From Rhodococcus koreensis (lineage in GTDB: Bacteria > Actinomycetota > Actinomycetes > Mycobacteriales > Mycobacteriaceae), in contig NZ_FNSV01000005.1 in the NCBI RefSeq assembly GCF_900105905.1, forward strand, positions 8,149,501-8,213,500: DNA of 64,000 bases, in the 5' to 3' direction. The position numbers and the translations under genes were made by a program. The first letter of the stretch is position 1; each line of letters starts with the position of its first letter. Positions 44,808-52,301 of this stretch are shown piece after piece. The notes beneath the pieces are model-generated. The model had not been told where the DNA came from, ran no database searches, and saw only the letters and a list, made by a program, of their open reading frames with translations.

Positions 44808-46160
44808 GTGTCCACATCGCCCGATACCGCAGCCCAGAACATCACCTCGCCCCTGACGGTGGGCGATATCGACGCGGCTATCGAGCGAATTTCCCACGTG
44901 ATCGACGCCACCCCACTGCAGTGGAGCGACCGCCTGTCGACCCTGACCGGCGCGAACGTCTACCTCAAGCGTGAAGACCTGCAGGTCGTGCGCTCCTACA
45001 AACTTCGCGGCGCCTACAATCTCATGGCCCAGCTCGACGCCGCCGAGCGTGCCGCCGGAGTCGTGACCGCCAGCGCAGGCAACCATGCGCAGGGCGTCGC
45101 GTTCGCCTGCCGCACAATGGAAATCACCGGCCGCATCTACGTCCCGTCGAGCACACCCAAGCAGAAGCGTGACCGCATCCGTGCGCACGGCGGCGAGTTC
45201 GTCGAGCTGATCCTGACGGGGGAGACGTACGACGCCGCCGCCGCTGCGGCCGCCGCCGACGTGCGGCGGACGGGCGCGACGATGGTTGCGCCGTTCGACG
45301 ACGCCCGGACCGCGGCCGGTCAGGGCACCATCGCCGCCGAGATCCTCGCCCAGCTCGGCGCGGCCCCCGATTCCGTCCTGGTCCCGGTCGGCGGCGGCGG
45401 GTGCATCGCCGGCATCGCCACCTACCTGCATGCGCACGCACCGCGCACGGCCATCGTCGGCGTGGAGCCGACGGGAGCGGCGTCGATGACGGCGGCCCTG
45501 GTCGCCGGTGGTCCCGTGACGTTGACGGAGATCGACCCGTTCGTCGACGGCGCGTCGGTGAAGCGGGTCGGCGACCTGCCCTACGCCGTGGTCTCCGCCC
45601 TCGGCGCCGAGGTGGTGACGCACACGTCGCTGGGCCAGGCCGGCGGGGCGTCCACGATCCGGCTCGATCCGGAGACGTTCGTGATGACCAACCTCGACGA
45701 GGGCGCGCTGTGCACCGCGATGCTCGAGCTGTACCAGAACGAGGGCATCATCGCCGAGCCCGCGGGCGCCCTGTCGGTGGCGGCCCTCGGGAACATCACG
45801 TTCGAACCGGGTTCCACGGTGGTGTGCCTGATCTCCGGCGGCAACAACGACGTCTCGCGGTACGGCGAGATCCTGGAACGCTCGCTGGTGAATCTAGGCC
45901 TGAAGCATTACTTCCTCGTCGACTTCCCGCAGGAGCCGGGCGCGCTCCGCCGCTTCCTCGACGAGGTGCTCGGCCCCGAGGACGACATCACCTTGTTCGA
46001 GTACGTGAAGCGCAACAACCGGGAGACCGGCGCCGCCCTGGTGGGTATCGAACTCGGTAAGGCCGAGGGGCTCGGCGAGCTGCTCGAGCGGATGGAGCAG
46101 TCCCGGATGCAGGTGGAACGCCTGGAGCCGGGGAGCCCCGCCTACCGCTACCTCACCTGA
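44808..46160 (+). CDS. ilvA: threonine dehydratase, biosynthetic
   Basis: PLP enzyme deaminating threonine to 2-oxobutyrate, first step to isoleucine. 450 residues. PLP lysine in RSYKLRGAYN, Gly loop VGGGGCIAG, and a single C-terminal ACT-like regulatory domain (HYFLVDFPQEPGALRRFLDEVLG) for isoleucine feedback. The GTG at 44808 matches the length of the mycobacterial orthologue Rv1559; an ATG at 44781 is in frame but lacks a ribosome-binding site. Its stop is only 4 bp from the convergent TetR gene. Confidence 0.94.
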   Translation: MSTSPDTAAQNITSPLTVGDIDAAIERISHVIDATPLQWSDRLSTLTGANVYLKREDLQVVRSYKLRGAYNLMAQLDAAERAAGVVTASAGNHAQGVAFACRTMEITGRIYVPSSTPKQKRDRIRAHGGEFVELILTGETYDAAAAAAAADVRRTGATMVAPFDDARTAAGQGTIAAEILAQLGAAPDSVLVPVGGGGCIAGIATYLHAHAPRTAIVGVEPTGAASMTAALVAGGPVTLTEIDPFVDGASVKRVGDLPYAVVSALGAEVVTHTSLGQAGGASTIRLDPETFVMTNLDEGALCTAMLELYQNEGIIAEPAGALSVAALGNITFEPGSTVVCLISGGNNDVSRYGEILERSLVNLGLKHYFLVDFPQEPGALRRFLDEVLGPEDDITLFEYVKRNNRETGAALVGIELGKAEGLGELLERMEQSRMQVERLEPGSPAYRYLT

Positions 46161-46164
46161 GCCG

Positions 46165-46689
46165 CTACTTCTGCAGCAGCCGCGCGACGACCTTCGTGTA
46201 CAGCTCGGGCTCGGGCATGGGGAGCCCGAGCAGAGCGGCCAGGTAGATGCCGTCGCCGACGAGGCGCACGATCTCGGCCTGCACGGGATCGTCGATCTCG
46301 CTCTGGAGACCTTCGTCCCAGCCGCGCATCACTTCGGTAACGGCCTTCTGGATCTCGTCGTGCTGACCGTCGACGCTCCGTAGCGCGGCGATGGTCGAAC
46401 GATAGAGGGCGAGTTCCTCGGTGGTGCTCGCGTCGGGAACCTGGAGATACCACTCGGACAGCGAGGTGCCGCCGGACACGGCGTCGGCGAGCTGGGCGTC
46501 CGCCCGCTCGCCGAGCCGGCGCACCATCGCGGCGAGAAGCGCTTCCTTGCTGGGGAAGTGGTAGAGCAGTCCGCCCTTGGACACCCCGGCCTCCGCAGCG
46601 ACGGCTTCGAGGGTCACCTGGGCTATACCCACGTCGAGCAGCAGCTTCTCGAGGGCGTCGAGTATTCGATCGCGCGTACCGGCAGCCAT
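46165..46689 (-). CDS. TetR-family repressor of the adjacent MFS pump
   Basis: A 174-residue regulator. The N-terminal helix-turn-helix is VTLEAVAAEAGVSKGGLLYHFPSKEALL; a ligand-binding helical domain follows. ATG 46689 is chosen because the longer GTG start at 46737 would place coding sequence inside the palindromic operator. Divergent from the MFS gene with 124 bp between the starts, in which two operator copies lie. Likely an efflux repressor released by a drug-like ligand; the ligand is unknown. Confidence 0.9.
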   Translation of the reverse strand: MAAGTRDRILDALEKLLLDVGIAQVTLEAVAAEAGVSKGGLLYHFPSKEALLAAMVRRLGERADAQLADAVSGGTSLSEWYLQVPDASTTEELALYRSTIAALRSVDGQHDEIQKAVTEVMRGWDEGLQSEIDDPVQAEIVRLVGDGIYLAALLGLPMPEPELYTKVVARLLQK

Positions 46690-46719
46690 GGTGAGGGACT
46701 GTACCCGGGAAATAACTTT

Positions 46720-46770
46720 ACCGTCCGGACGGTTCACGGTAAGGTAACGAAACTGTACCGGCCGGACGGT
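46720..46770. promoter_or_regulatory. two palindromic TetR operators between the divergent regulator and pump
   Basis: ACCGTCCGGACGGT (46720-46733) is a perfect 14-bp palindrome. ACCGGCCGGACGGT (46757-46770) is a second copy with one changed base. Start-to-start spacing is 37 bp, about 3.5 helical turns. They lie 31 bp before the tetR ATG and 43 bp before the MFS ATG, placed to control both genes. Confidence 0.8.
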
Positions 46771-46813
46771 TCATCACGCTGCCGGCCCCAATCGGAAAGT
46801 CGCAGGAAGATAA

Positions 46814-48379
46814 ATGTCTGTCTCCACGGATCGCGGGATCAACGACGCCTACGGCGCGCCAGGTCAGTCCTCCGCATCACGCCGAGACTGGCTCGGATTG
46901 GTCGTCCTGGCCTTCGCCGTCCTCCTGATCGCCGTCGACGGCACGGTGCTCGACCTCGCACTGCCGTTCATCAGCGCCGACCTCGAGCCCAGCAGCACGC
47001 AGCTGCTGTGGATCATCGACGTCTATTCCTTCGTCCTCGCCGGACTGCTCATCACCATGGGCACGCTCGGCGACCGGATCGGGCGGCGCCGGCTACTGCT
47101 CCTCGGCGCCGCCGGATTCGGTATCGCCTCGCTGATCGCGGCATGGGCGCCGACACCCGAGATGCTGATCGCAGCCCGTGTGCTGCAGGGAATCTCGGGT
47201 GCCACCCTGATGCCCGCGACCCTCGGCCTGATCCGCACGATCTTCGTCGACCCGCGCCAGCGGACCCTCGCCATCGGCGTGTGGGGAGCGATGGCCGGTG
47301 GCGGCACCGCGGCGGGCCCGCTGATCGGCGGCTGGCTGCTCGAGCACTTCTGGTGGGGCTCGGTGTTCCTGATCAACATCCCCGTGATGCTGGTGCTGAT
47401 CGCCGTGGGACCGATCGTGATTCCCGAGTCGAAGGACCCCGCGCCGGGACGGTTCGACCTGCTCAGCGCGGCGTTGTCGATGACGACGATGCTGCCGCTG
47501 GTGTACGCGGTCAAGGAGACCGTGGTGCACGGCGTCGACCCGGTGCTCCTCGGCGTCGGTCTCGTCGGTGTCGTGTCGGGTGTGGTGTTCGTGCGCAGGC
47601 AGAAGTCGATGAAGGACCCGATGATCGACATCGGACTGTTCGCGAAGCCCGCGTTCTCGACCGCCGTCCTCACCAACCTGCTGTCCATTTTCGCGCTCGC
47701 CGGTGTGCTGTTCTTCGGCTCGCAGTACCTGCAGTTGGTGCTCGGCAACACTGCGTTCGAATCGGGTGTGCTGATGCTGCCCGGGATGCTGATGAGCGCG
47801 GTCACCGCGCTCGCAGCGGCCTGGATGGTGCGCCGGTGGGCCACCTCGCACGTGCTCGGCGGCGGCCTCGCCGTCGCGGGTGTGGGTGCGGCACTGATGC
47901 TCACGCTCGGCGTGGACGGTGCCCCGACGATGTTCGTGGTCGGCTTCGGTCTCGCCGGAGCGGGTGTCGGTATCGCGTTGACGCTGACGTCCGACCTCGT
48001 GGTGAGCGCCGTCGAGCCCGAACGGGCCGGCGCCGCCTCCGCGGTGTCCGAGACCGCGTACGAACTCGGCATCGCGCTCGGTGTCGCCGTGCTCGGCAGC
48101 GTCGTCATGGCGATCTTCCGGAACGGCCTCGACACGTCGATGCTGCCGCAGGAACAGATCGAGCCCGCCCAGGGCACGCTCGGCGCCGCGGTCGCGGAGG
48201 CTCAGCATCTTCCCGAGGCGGCGCGGGCAGTGTTCCTGGAGTCCGCGCAGTCGGCGTTCGTCGACGGCATGCACGTCGCCGCGGGCGCGACGGCCGTGAT
48301 CCTGTTCACGACCGCGATCCTCGTCCTGCGGATGCTGCGCGACCGTCAGGGTGAGCTGTCGAGCACCACGAACGAGTGA
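46814..48379 (+). CDS. MFS multidrug exporter, DHA2 (14-TM, EmrB/QacA-like)
   Basis: A 521-residue proton-driven exporter with 14 predicted helices. Family marks are DGTVLDLALPFISADL in helix 1, motif A GTLGDRIGRRRLLLLG, and motif C-like GAMAGGGTAAGPLIGGWLLEHFWWGSVFLINIP. AGGAAG ribosome-binding site upstream of ATG 46814. Expected substrates are lipophilic cations or antiseptics; unproven. The last 34 bp overlap the treZ 3' end on the other strand. Confidence 0.93.
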   Translation: MSVSTDRGINDAYGAPGQSSASRRDWLGLVVLAFAVLLIAVDGTVLDLALPFISADLEPSSTQLLWIIDVYSFVLAGLLITMGTLGDRIGRRRLLLLGAAGFGIASLIAAWAPTPEMLIAARVLQGISGATLMPATLGLIRTIFVDPRQRTLAIGVWGAMAGGGTAAGPLIGGWLLEHFWWGSVFLINIPVMLVLIAVGPIVIPESKDPAPGRFDLLSAALSMTTMLPLVYAVKETVVHGVDPVLLGVGLVGVVSGVVFVRRQKSMKDPMIDIGLFAKPAFSTAVLTNLLSIFALAGVLFFGSQYLQLVLGNTAFESGVLMLPGMLMSAVTALAAAWMVRRWATSHVLGGGLAVAGVGAALMLTLGVDGAPTMFVVGFGLAGAGVGIALTLTSDLVVSAVEPERAGAASAVSETAYELGIALGVAVLGSVVMAIFRNGLDTSMLPQEQIEPAQGTLGAAVAEAQHLPEAARAVFLESAQSAFVDGMHVAAGATAVILFTTAILVLRMLRDRQGELSSTTNE

Positions 48380-50079
48380 CCCGGTAGCACCGTCGCCGAC
48401 CCGGTCCCGTCCTGCGTCGGCGGCTCCCACCACAGCACGGGGGAGCCGCCGACCGGGACGGTCACCGGTTCGGCACCCAGGTTGCAGGCGAGGCGAAGTG
48501 CGCCGCGGTGCACCACGATCCACTGCTGCGCCTCGTCGTAGTCGACGGACAGGTTCTCGAGCCACGGATCCGTCAGCTCGGTGCGCTCCCGCCGTAGCCG
48601 CAGCAGCGAGCGATAGCAGTCCAGCAGCCGGGCATGCGGCTGCCGGACCGGTTCGTCCCAGTCGAGCTTGGACCGCTCGAACGTCTCCAGGTCCTGCGGG
48701 TCGGGAACGTCGTCCGTGCTCCAGCCGTGCTCCGCGAACTCGGCCTTGCGTCCCTCCGCCGTCGCCCGCGCGAGGTCCGGCTCCGGGTGCGAGGTGAAGA
48801 ACTGGAACGGGGTGCTCGCCCCCCACTCCTCGCCCATGAACAGCATCGGCGTGAACGGCGAGCAGAGCACGAGCGCCGCCTTCACGGCGAGCTGCCCGGA
48901 ATCGAGATACGTGCCGGGCCGGTCGCCGGTCGCCCGGTTGCCGATCTGATCGTGCGTGCACGTGTACGTGACCAGCGAACTGGCAGGGGTCCGCCGCGTG
49001 TCCAGCGGCCTGCCGTGCGTGCGACCCCGGAACGTCGAGAACGTGCCCGCATGGAACCAGCCCTGGCGCAGGGTGTCCGCGAGGCAGGCCATCGAACCGA
49101 AATCTCCGTAATAGCCCTGCCTCTCGCCCGACACCGCAGCGTGGATGGCGTGATGCACGTCGTCGTCCCACTGGGCGTCGAGGCCGCAGCCGCCTGCCGA
49201 CCGCGACGTGATCAGGCGCGGATCGTTGAGGTCGCTCTCGGCGATGAGCGTCAGCGGTCGCCTCAGGTGCGCGGACAACCGGCGGGTCTCGATGGCCAGA
49301 TCCTCGAGAAGATGGGTGGCGGTGTGGTCGACGAGCGCGTGGACGGCGTCGAGTCGGAGCGCGTCGATGTGGAACTCGCGGAACCACCGCAGCGCGTTGC
49401 CGATGATGTAGCGGCGCACCTCGCCGCTGTCCGGTCCGTCCAGGTTGATGCTGCGGCCCCAGGTGTTGGCGCCCTGCGCCAGGTACGGGCCGTACCGGTC
49501 GAGGTAGTTCCCCGACGGTCCGAGGTGGTTGTAGACGGCGTCGAGGACCACGCCGAGACCGCGGGCGTGGCACGCGTCGACGAGGGTCTGCAGCCCGTCC
49601 GGTCCACCGTAGCCCTCGTGCACCGTGTACCAGAGGACGCCATCGTATCCCCAGTTGTGGGTTCCGTTGAACCCGTTGACGGGCATCAGTTCCACGAAAT
49701 CCACGCCGACGCCGACGAGATGGTCGAGCCGGTCGACCGCGGCGGCGAAGGTGCCCTCCGGAGTGAACGTGCCCACGTGCAATTCGTAGACGACGGAGCC
49801 GGCGAGTTGCCGCCCGGTCCACTGCGAGTCGGTCCAGAGGCTCTCGTCGAGGGTGTGGAGCTGGGACGCGCTGTGCACGCCGTCGGGCTGGCGCGGCGAC
49901 CGGGGATCGGGGAGCGGGGTGTCACTGCCGTCGAGGAGGAACGCGTACCGGGAGTCCGGTGACGCGTCGACGTCGGCCCGCCACCACCCGTCCGGTGACG
50001 GGGTCATCTCGTGGCGCCTGCCGTCGACCTCCACGGAAACCGATGTCGGGATCGGGGCCCATACCTCGAATGTGTGCAC
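48346..50079 (-). CDS. treZ: maltooligosyltrehalose trehalohydrolase
   Basis: GH13 enzyme releasing trehalose from maltooligosyl-trehalose. 577 residues. N-terminal carbohydrate-binding beta domain (VHTFEVWAPIPTSVSVEVDG), then the (beta/alpha)8 barrel with DAVYNHLGPSGNY, nucleophile Asp in DALRLDAVHAL, acid Glu in LIAESDLND, and TCTHDQIGN with the transition-state Asp. GTG start at 50079. The partner genes treY and treX lie upstream on the same strand but are separated by about 2.2 kb of other genes. Confidence 0.95.
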   Translation of the reverse strand: MHTFEVWAPIPTSVSVEVDGRRHEMTPSPDGWWRADVDASPDSRYAFLLDGSDTPLPDPRSPRQPDGVHSASQLHTLDESLWTDSQWTGRQLAGSVVYELHVGTFTPEGTFAAAVDRLDHLVGVGVDFVELMPVNGFNGTHNWGYDGVLWYTVHEGYGGPDGLQTLVDACHARGLGVVLDAVYNHLGPSGNYLDRYGPYLAQGANTWGRSINLDGPDSGEVRRYIIGNALRWFREFHIDALRLDAVHALVDHTATHLLEDLAIETRRLSAHLRRPLTLIAESDLNDPRLITSRSAGGCGLDAQWDDDVHHAIHAAVSGERQGYYGDFGSMACLADTLRQGWFHAGTFSTFRGRTHGRPLDTRRTPASSLVTYTCTHDQIGNRATGDRPGTYLDSGQLAVKAALVLCSPFTPMLFMGEEWGASTPFQFFTSHPEPDLARATAEGRKAEFAEHGWSTDDVPDPQDLETFERSKLDWDEPVRQPHARLLDCYRSLLRLRRERTELTDPWLENLSVDYDEAQQWIVVHRGALRLACNLGAEPVTVPVGGSPVLWWEPPTQDGTGSATVLPGHSFVVLDSSP

Positions 50080-50119
50080 CCGATCAGCATGCCTCGGCCG
50101 GGCGGGCCGCGCAGGACAG

Positions 50120-50269
50120 TCAGCTCTCGGGCGTGCCGGAGTCCTCGACCTCCTCGATTATCTCGGCGCCGAGAACCGACAACCGGTGTTCCTCGGCGTC
50201 CTGCACGGTGCCGAAGTCCTGCTCCTCGAGCACGTTACGGTCCTTGTCGAGGTATCGATACGTAGCCAT
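50120..50269 (-). CDS. 49-residue acidic protein of unknown function
   Basis: From ATG 50269 the ORF reads MATYRYLDKDRNVLEEQDFG and continues as a strongly acidic, hydrophilic chain ending VEDSGTPES. A GGGGAC lies just upstream as a possible ribosome-binding site. It is 40 bp ahead of treZ on the same strand and could be co-transcribed. Too short to classify. Confidence 0.5.
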   Translation of the reverse strand: MATYRYLDKDRNVLEEQDFGTVQDAEEHRLSVLGAEIIEEVEDSGTPES

Positions 50270-50378
50270 GTCCCCACGATGGCACACGGCGGCAGAGATG
50301 GCGGCGAGTCGGCCCTTTCGCCCCGCATCCGGAAGTAGCAAGCTGAGAGTACGGACTCGAACGTCGCGAGGAGCAGTC

Positions 50379-50567
50379 ATGCACGTAGCAGTGGGAGACC
50401 GGTTGCACGTTCAAGGCCGGGTGGTCGGAGTGCACGAGACAACCGCCGAGGTCGTGGAGGTACACGGCGAGAACGGCGAACCGCCCTATCTCGTCCGATA
50501 CGACGACGGCCACGAGGCCCTCGTGTTTCCCGGATCCGATGCCTGGGTGGAACACCCGAAGTCATAG
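50379..50567 (+). CDS. DUF1918 small SH3-like protein
   Basis: A 62-residue protein. VGDRLHVQGRVVG, then GENGEPPYLVRYDDGHEALVFPGSDA is the DUF1918 signature, a small beta barrel found widely in actinobacteria. GAGGAG 5 nt before the ATG. Role unknown; often linked with stress regulons. The TetR gene follows 91 bp later on the same strand. Confidence 0.85.
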   Translation: MHVAVGDRLHVQGRVVGVHETTAEVVEVHGENGEPPYLVRYDDGHEALVFPGSDAWVEHPKS

Positions 50568-50658
50568 GCATCGGGCGTTTCGCCCGGTCCAGGCGCGGCG
50601 GATCGCCGTGCCTCATTGGTTGCACGATCGATGAATCGAATGCGTCTATCGTGAGACG

Positions 50659-51288
50659 GTGCCCGACTCCGCCAAGAGGCCCTACTCTTCGCCGCTGCGT
50701 GCGGAATCGGCGCGCCGGACCCGCCTCCTCGTCCGGGATGCCGCGGCCCGGTTGTTCACCGAACGCGGATACGTCAGCACCACGGTGCGAAACGTGGCCG
50801 AAGCAGCCGGGGTGTCGACCCGCACGGTGTTCACCGCGTTTCCGGGCGGCAAGGCGGAACTGTTCCACCAGGCACTGCACGCGGCGATTCAGAGCGAGAC
50901 CGACGCCGCGCGTGGTGCCCGCACACCCCGGGACGGCGACCCTGTGGAGCGGATCCTCGAACAGATGGTGGGCTACAGCACCGACGTCCTGGAGCGGGCC
51001 GGAACCCTGATGGCGACGTCGATCGAATCCTCGGGGGCGGACGAGGACATGCGGCGGTTCGCCGACGAGGGCGCGCGGGCGTCCGCCGAGAATGCGATGA
51101 CCCTCGCCGAGGGACTCGCCGCCCACGAACTGCTGCGCCCCGAGATCTCCGTCCAGCGGGCCGCCGACGTGCTGTTCACGGTCGTGTCGCCGCAGGTGTA
51201 TTCGATGCTGCGCGTGCAGTGCGGGTGGGATGTCGACGAGTACCGGAACTGGGTGAAGGCGACGATCCGGGCCGGCCTGCTCTACTGA
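50659..51288 (+). CDS. TetR-family transcriptional regulator
   Basis: A 209-residue regulator with N-terminal HTH STTVRNVAEAAGVSTRTVFTAFPGGKAELF. TATCGT at 50647-50652 ends 6 nt before the GTG, and no ribosome-binding site is visible, so a leaderless transcript is plausible. It converges on the oxidoreductase gene, ending 16 bp from its stop. Target unknown; the oxidoreductase is the nearest candidate but it is not divergent, which weakens the link. Confidence 0.87.
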   Translation: MPDSAKRPYSSPLRAESARRTRLLVRDAAARLFTERGYVSTTVRNVAEAAGVSTRTVFTAFPGGKAELFHQALHAAIQSETDAARGARTPRDGDPVERILEQMVGYSTDVLERAGTLMATSIESSGADEDMRRFADEGARASAENAMTLAEGLAAHELLRPEISVQRAADVLFTVVSPQVYSMLRVQCGWDVDEYRNWVKATIRAGLLY

Positions 51289-51304
51289 GGGCCGACATCC
51301 CCGC

Positions 51305-52243
51305 CTACGGCAACAGGATGAATTTGCCCGCCGCGTGCGGCTTCCGGAGATCGGCGTGAGCGCGCGCCGCCTCCGACAGCGCGTACGTGCGCGCGACCCG
51401 CACCCGCACGTCACCGTTGCCGGCGAGGTCGACGAGGGCGGCTCGGAAACGTTTACGCAGTTCCATGCCTTCCGGCCCCAGCGCCCCCACGATCCGGAAC
51501 CCGGCCTCGCCCGCCCGTGTCCCCGGAACGGTCGTCACCAACCGCGACCGGTCCCGCACCAGGTCCACGGACACGTCGACGGCCTCGTCGCTGCCCGCGG
51601 TATCGATGACGGCGTCCACCCCGTCCGGTGCCAGGACACGGATCCGGTCGCTCAGGCCGTCCCCGTACGACACCGGGGTCGCGCCGAGCGACCGCACGTA
51701 GTCGTGGTTGCCGGGGCGGGCAGTGCCGATGATCGTGGCGCCGCGGGCCCGGGCCAACTGCACGACGAACGACCCCACGCCGCCTGCCGCGCCGTGCACG
51801 AGCAGCAGGTCGCCGGTGCCGACGTTCGCCGTGTCGAGGGTGTCGACCGCGGTGGCACCCACCGCGAGAAGTCCGGCGGCCTCGTTCCACGGCAACGACG
51901 CCGGTTTCGGGACCACCGAATCACCGGACACCACAAGCCGGTCCGCGTAGGCCTCCGACAACGGGTACGCGATCACCTCGTCGCCCACCGCGATCGGGCC
52001 CCTCGGCCCCGTGGCGGAGTCACCCACCTCCGCGACGACGCCCGCCGCCTCGCTGCCCAGCCGCATCGGCAGGACGGCGGGATCGGCGCCGAACGCGCCG
52101 CTGTACAGCTTGTAGTCGATCGGGTTGACCCCGATCGCGCGGACCTCGATCACCACCTCACCCGGTGCCGGACCCGCCGGTTCCGCATCGACCAACGCGA
52201 GGACCTCCGGCCCTCCGTACGCCCGGGCAACCACACGTCGCAT
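51305..52243 (-). CDS. NADP-dependent quinone-oxidoreductase-like MDR enzyme
   Basis: A 312-residue zinc-free medium-chain dehydrogenase. N-terminal GroES-like domain (PGEVVIEVRAIGVNPIDYKLYSG), then a Rossmann domain with LLVHGAAGGVGSFVVQLARARGATIIGTA. No structural-zinc cysteines are present, consistent with quinone oxidoreductase or enoyl reductase members. The ATG at 52243 lies 19 bp past a 19-bp inverted repeat that ends treY, so it probably has separate expression. Substrate unknown. Confidence 0.88.
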   Translation of the reverse strand: MRRVVARAYGGPEVLALVDAEPAGPAPGEVVIEVRAIGVNPIDYKLYSGAFGADPAVLPMRLGSEAAGVVAEVGDSATGPRGPIAVGDEVIAYPLSEAYADRLVVSGDSVVPKPASLPWNEAAGLLAVGATAVDTLDTANVGTGDLLLVHGAAGGVGSFVVQLARARGATIIGTARPGNHDYVRSLGATPVSYGDGLSDRIRVLAPDGVDAVIDTAGSDEAVDVSVDLVRDRSRLVTTVPGTRAGEAGFRIVGALGPEGMELRKRFRAALVDLAGNGDVRVRVARTYALSEAARAHADLRKPHAAGKFILLP

Positions 52244-52261
52244 ACACAGGCCAGTACCCCT

Positions 52262-52301
52262 GTGAGTACTTCTTAACCGCGGGCGGTTAAGAAGTACTCA
52301 C
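52262..52301 (-). terminator. perfect 19-bp inverted repeat containing the treY stop codon
   Basis: Arms 52262-52280 and 52283-52301 are exactly complementary, with 2 nt between them. The treY TAA (52275-52273) sits inside one arm and the other encodes the last TreY residues. It lies between treY and the MDR gene on their shared strand. No U-tract. Likely a transcript end or 3' stabiliser. Confidence 0.75.

Noticed and set aside
46690..46737. 48-bp upstream extension of the TetR gene
   Set aside because: It would translate through a perfect operator palindrome; the HTH region needs only the ATG at 46689.
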